Shown piece by piece: positions 62,841-64,000 of a stretch of 64,000 nucleotides of DNA (the first letter of the stretch is position 1; each line of letters begins with the position of its first letter). The position numbers and the translations under genes were made by a program. Source of the stretch: Gavia stellata (Eukaryota > Chordata > Aves > Gaviiformes > Gaviidae). A model generated the notes under the pieces. That model did no database searches. It was not told the origin of the DNA and saw nothing but the letters and a program-made list of their open reading frames with translations. The stretch lies in contig NC_082595.1 in the NCBI RefSeq assembly GCF_030936135.1, positions 12,996,430-13,060,429 of the forward strand, in the 5' to 3' direction.

Positions 62841-64000
62841 GGTTGTCTGGCTCTAGCTATATGAATGTGCTGCCTAGGGCAGTGAAAAACAAATGAGTAA
62901 GTGTTAGCCAGTCAAGCCAACCTAAGATGGAGTTGCTGTAGAAAGCAAATTGGCCTGTACAATTTTGCTTGAGCAAAGAGTGGTCTCGAGGCAGGTTTTT
63001 CTTCGCTGTGTGTTTTGGGTGGTTACTTTACTGTGGCAATATAAGAGACCCCTTGGTCTCTCTAGGGATTGAAGCTGGTGTTGGGAGGGCTAGAGAGCTC
63101 AGCTTTCTGGTTTGGAAAAGGAAGGAAATGGACAATCAGTACTGGATTTTGTGCCCATTTAATTTTCTTGCTTATGCTGAGTTTGCTGTGTTAGGCTCTG
63201 CTTTTAAGGTGGAAAAAGACTCTTGGTTTCTTCAAATAGTTTTGGTGCAGCCTAAATATTTGAAACCGTGGAAAAGTCTCAAAATACAGCAAAACAAACT
63301 AAACCAGACCCAGAGAAAGAACAAGCTGGGGAAGTGGCTGAAATGGCAGGGGATAGTCAGACTCTGTAATTAAAAAATTTTGGAGGAGGGATGCTCCCTT
63401 CAAGGAGGCAATTGAGCCTGTACTGCGTGCTTTAGTTGAGAGCTTTATACATGGGATAGCAGATTTGTGGTAGTGCGAAGAAATACTCCTAGAAATTTTA
63501 CTATGGAGTTATACATATGAAGATTGTGGGGGAGGATAAAGCAACAATTTTTAAACATTTGTCTTCTGGAAAGACTGTATAAAATTCTTAAGAGGCAATT
63601 GTGCTGCAGGTCATGTGGCTATATGGTGTAACTTAGACGGTTTTCTGGTTTTGTGAAGAGAGGCTGTCAAATTAATCATAAACGTGACCATCCAAAATTA
63701 TTTGCAAGGTCTCAGAGTCAGTTGACTTCACTGCTTGCATTTATTTTCCATGTATCCTACTCATTGAAATGGGGATGAGAGCTGGTTAACTATGCAACTT
63801 AGTTTTAAGCACTATTTACATGCTGTTTAAAGGAAGAGTTTAAAGAAGGATCTACATCTATCTTTAAGGACAGTCACATCAGACTTGTGCCAGCATGTAT
63901 GAAGGCCATTTAATGTTAAAAAGCTGTTAATAATGCAAATTTATGTAGCTTTGTCAGTGAGCTGCATCCAGGAAAATGGCTCTGTCACTTTTGCAAAAAC
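62841..64000. other. Right edge, no gene seen
   Basis: Unremarkable AT-rich sequence with one chance frame of 134 codons (62969-63373). Confidence 0.6.

Overview
The window is vertebrate nuclear DNA, almost certainly from a bird. It carries two avian-style CR1 LINE tails, a solo endogenous-retrovirus LTR, a few decayed MIR-like SINE relics, long AT-rich introns and one CpG island. There are no bacterial operons, CRISPR arrays or large uninterrupted reading frames. The LTR family and repeat mix suggest a non-galliform bird, but the species cannot be fixed from the sequence.

The one protein-coding gene I can prove is HAAO (3-hydroxyanthranilate 3,4-dioxygenase) on the minus strand. Its ATG is at 51860 and its stop codon at 19182-19180. 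Ten coding exons with GT donors and AG acceptors add up to exactly 861 nt, or 286 codons plus stop. This is the length I remember for the human enzyme. The reading frame is intact across all nine junctions, and the iron ligands fall at His47, Glu53 and His91. HAAO acts in the kynurenine route from tryptophan to quinolinate and NAD.

Layout: 1-18.7 kb is intergenic as far as I can see, with a CR1 copy (3045-3427) and a 751-bp solo LTR with a perfect 5-bp target duplication (14163-14923). HAAO occupies 18.75-52 kb; introns 2 (7.0 kb) and 6 (11.65 kb) account for much of its length. Just upstream of its start codon are two short upstream ORFs, a CCAAT box and an HNF1-like site. From 52 to 57 kb no gene is visible. 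A CpG island with a 31-nt G run lies at about 57.3-57.9 kb. Immediately after it is an intact intron-containing tRNA-Ile(UAU) gene (57919-58012) on the plus strand. The remainder to 64 kb holds a YY1-like motif, a minus-strand CR1 tail and homopolymer tracts.

The pairing of HAAO with an intron-bearing tRNA-Ile(UAU) just upstream, on the opposite strand, matches my recollection of human chromosome 2p21, so this looks like an old conserved linkage. I found no convincing new biological system. The most interesting items are the HAAO leader, the non-canonical AAG acceptor of exon 8, a possible SINE-supplied poly(A) signal, and the unassigned CpG island beside the tRNA.
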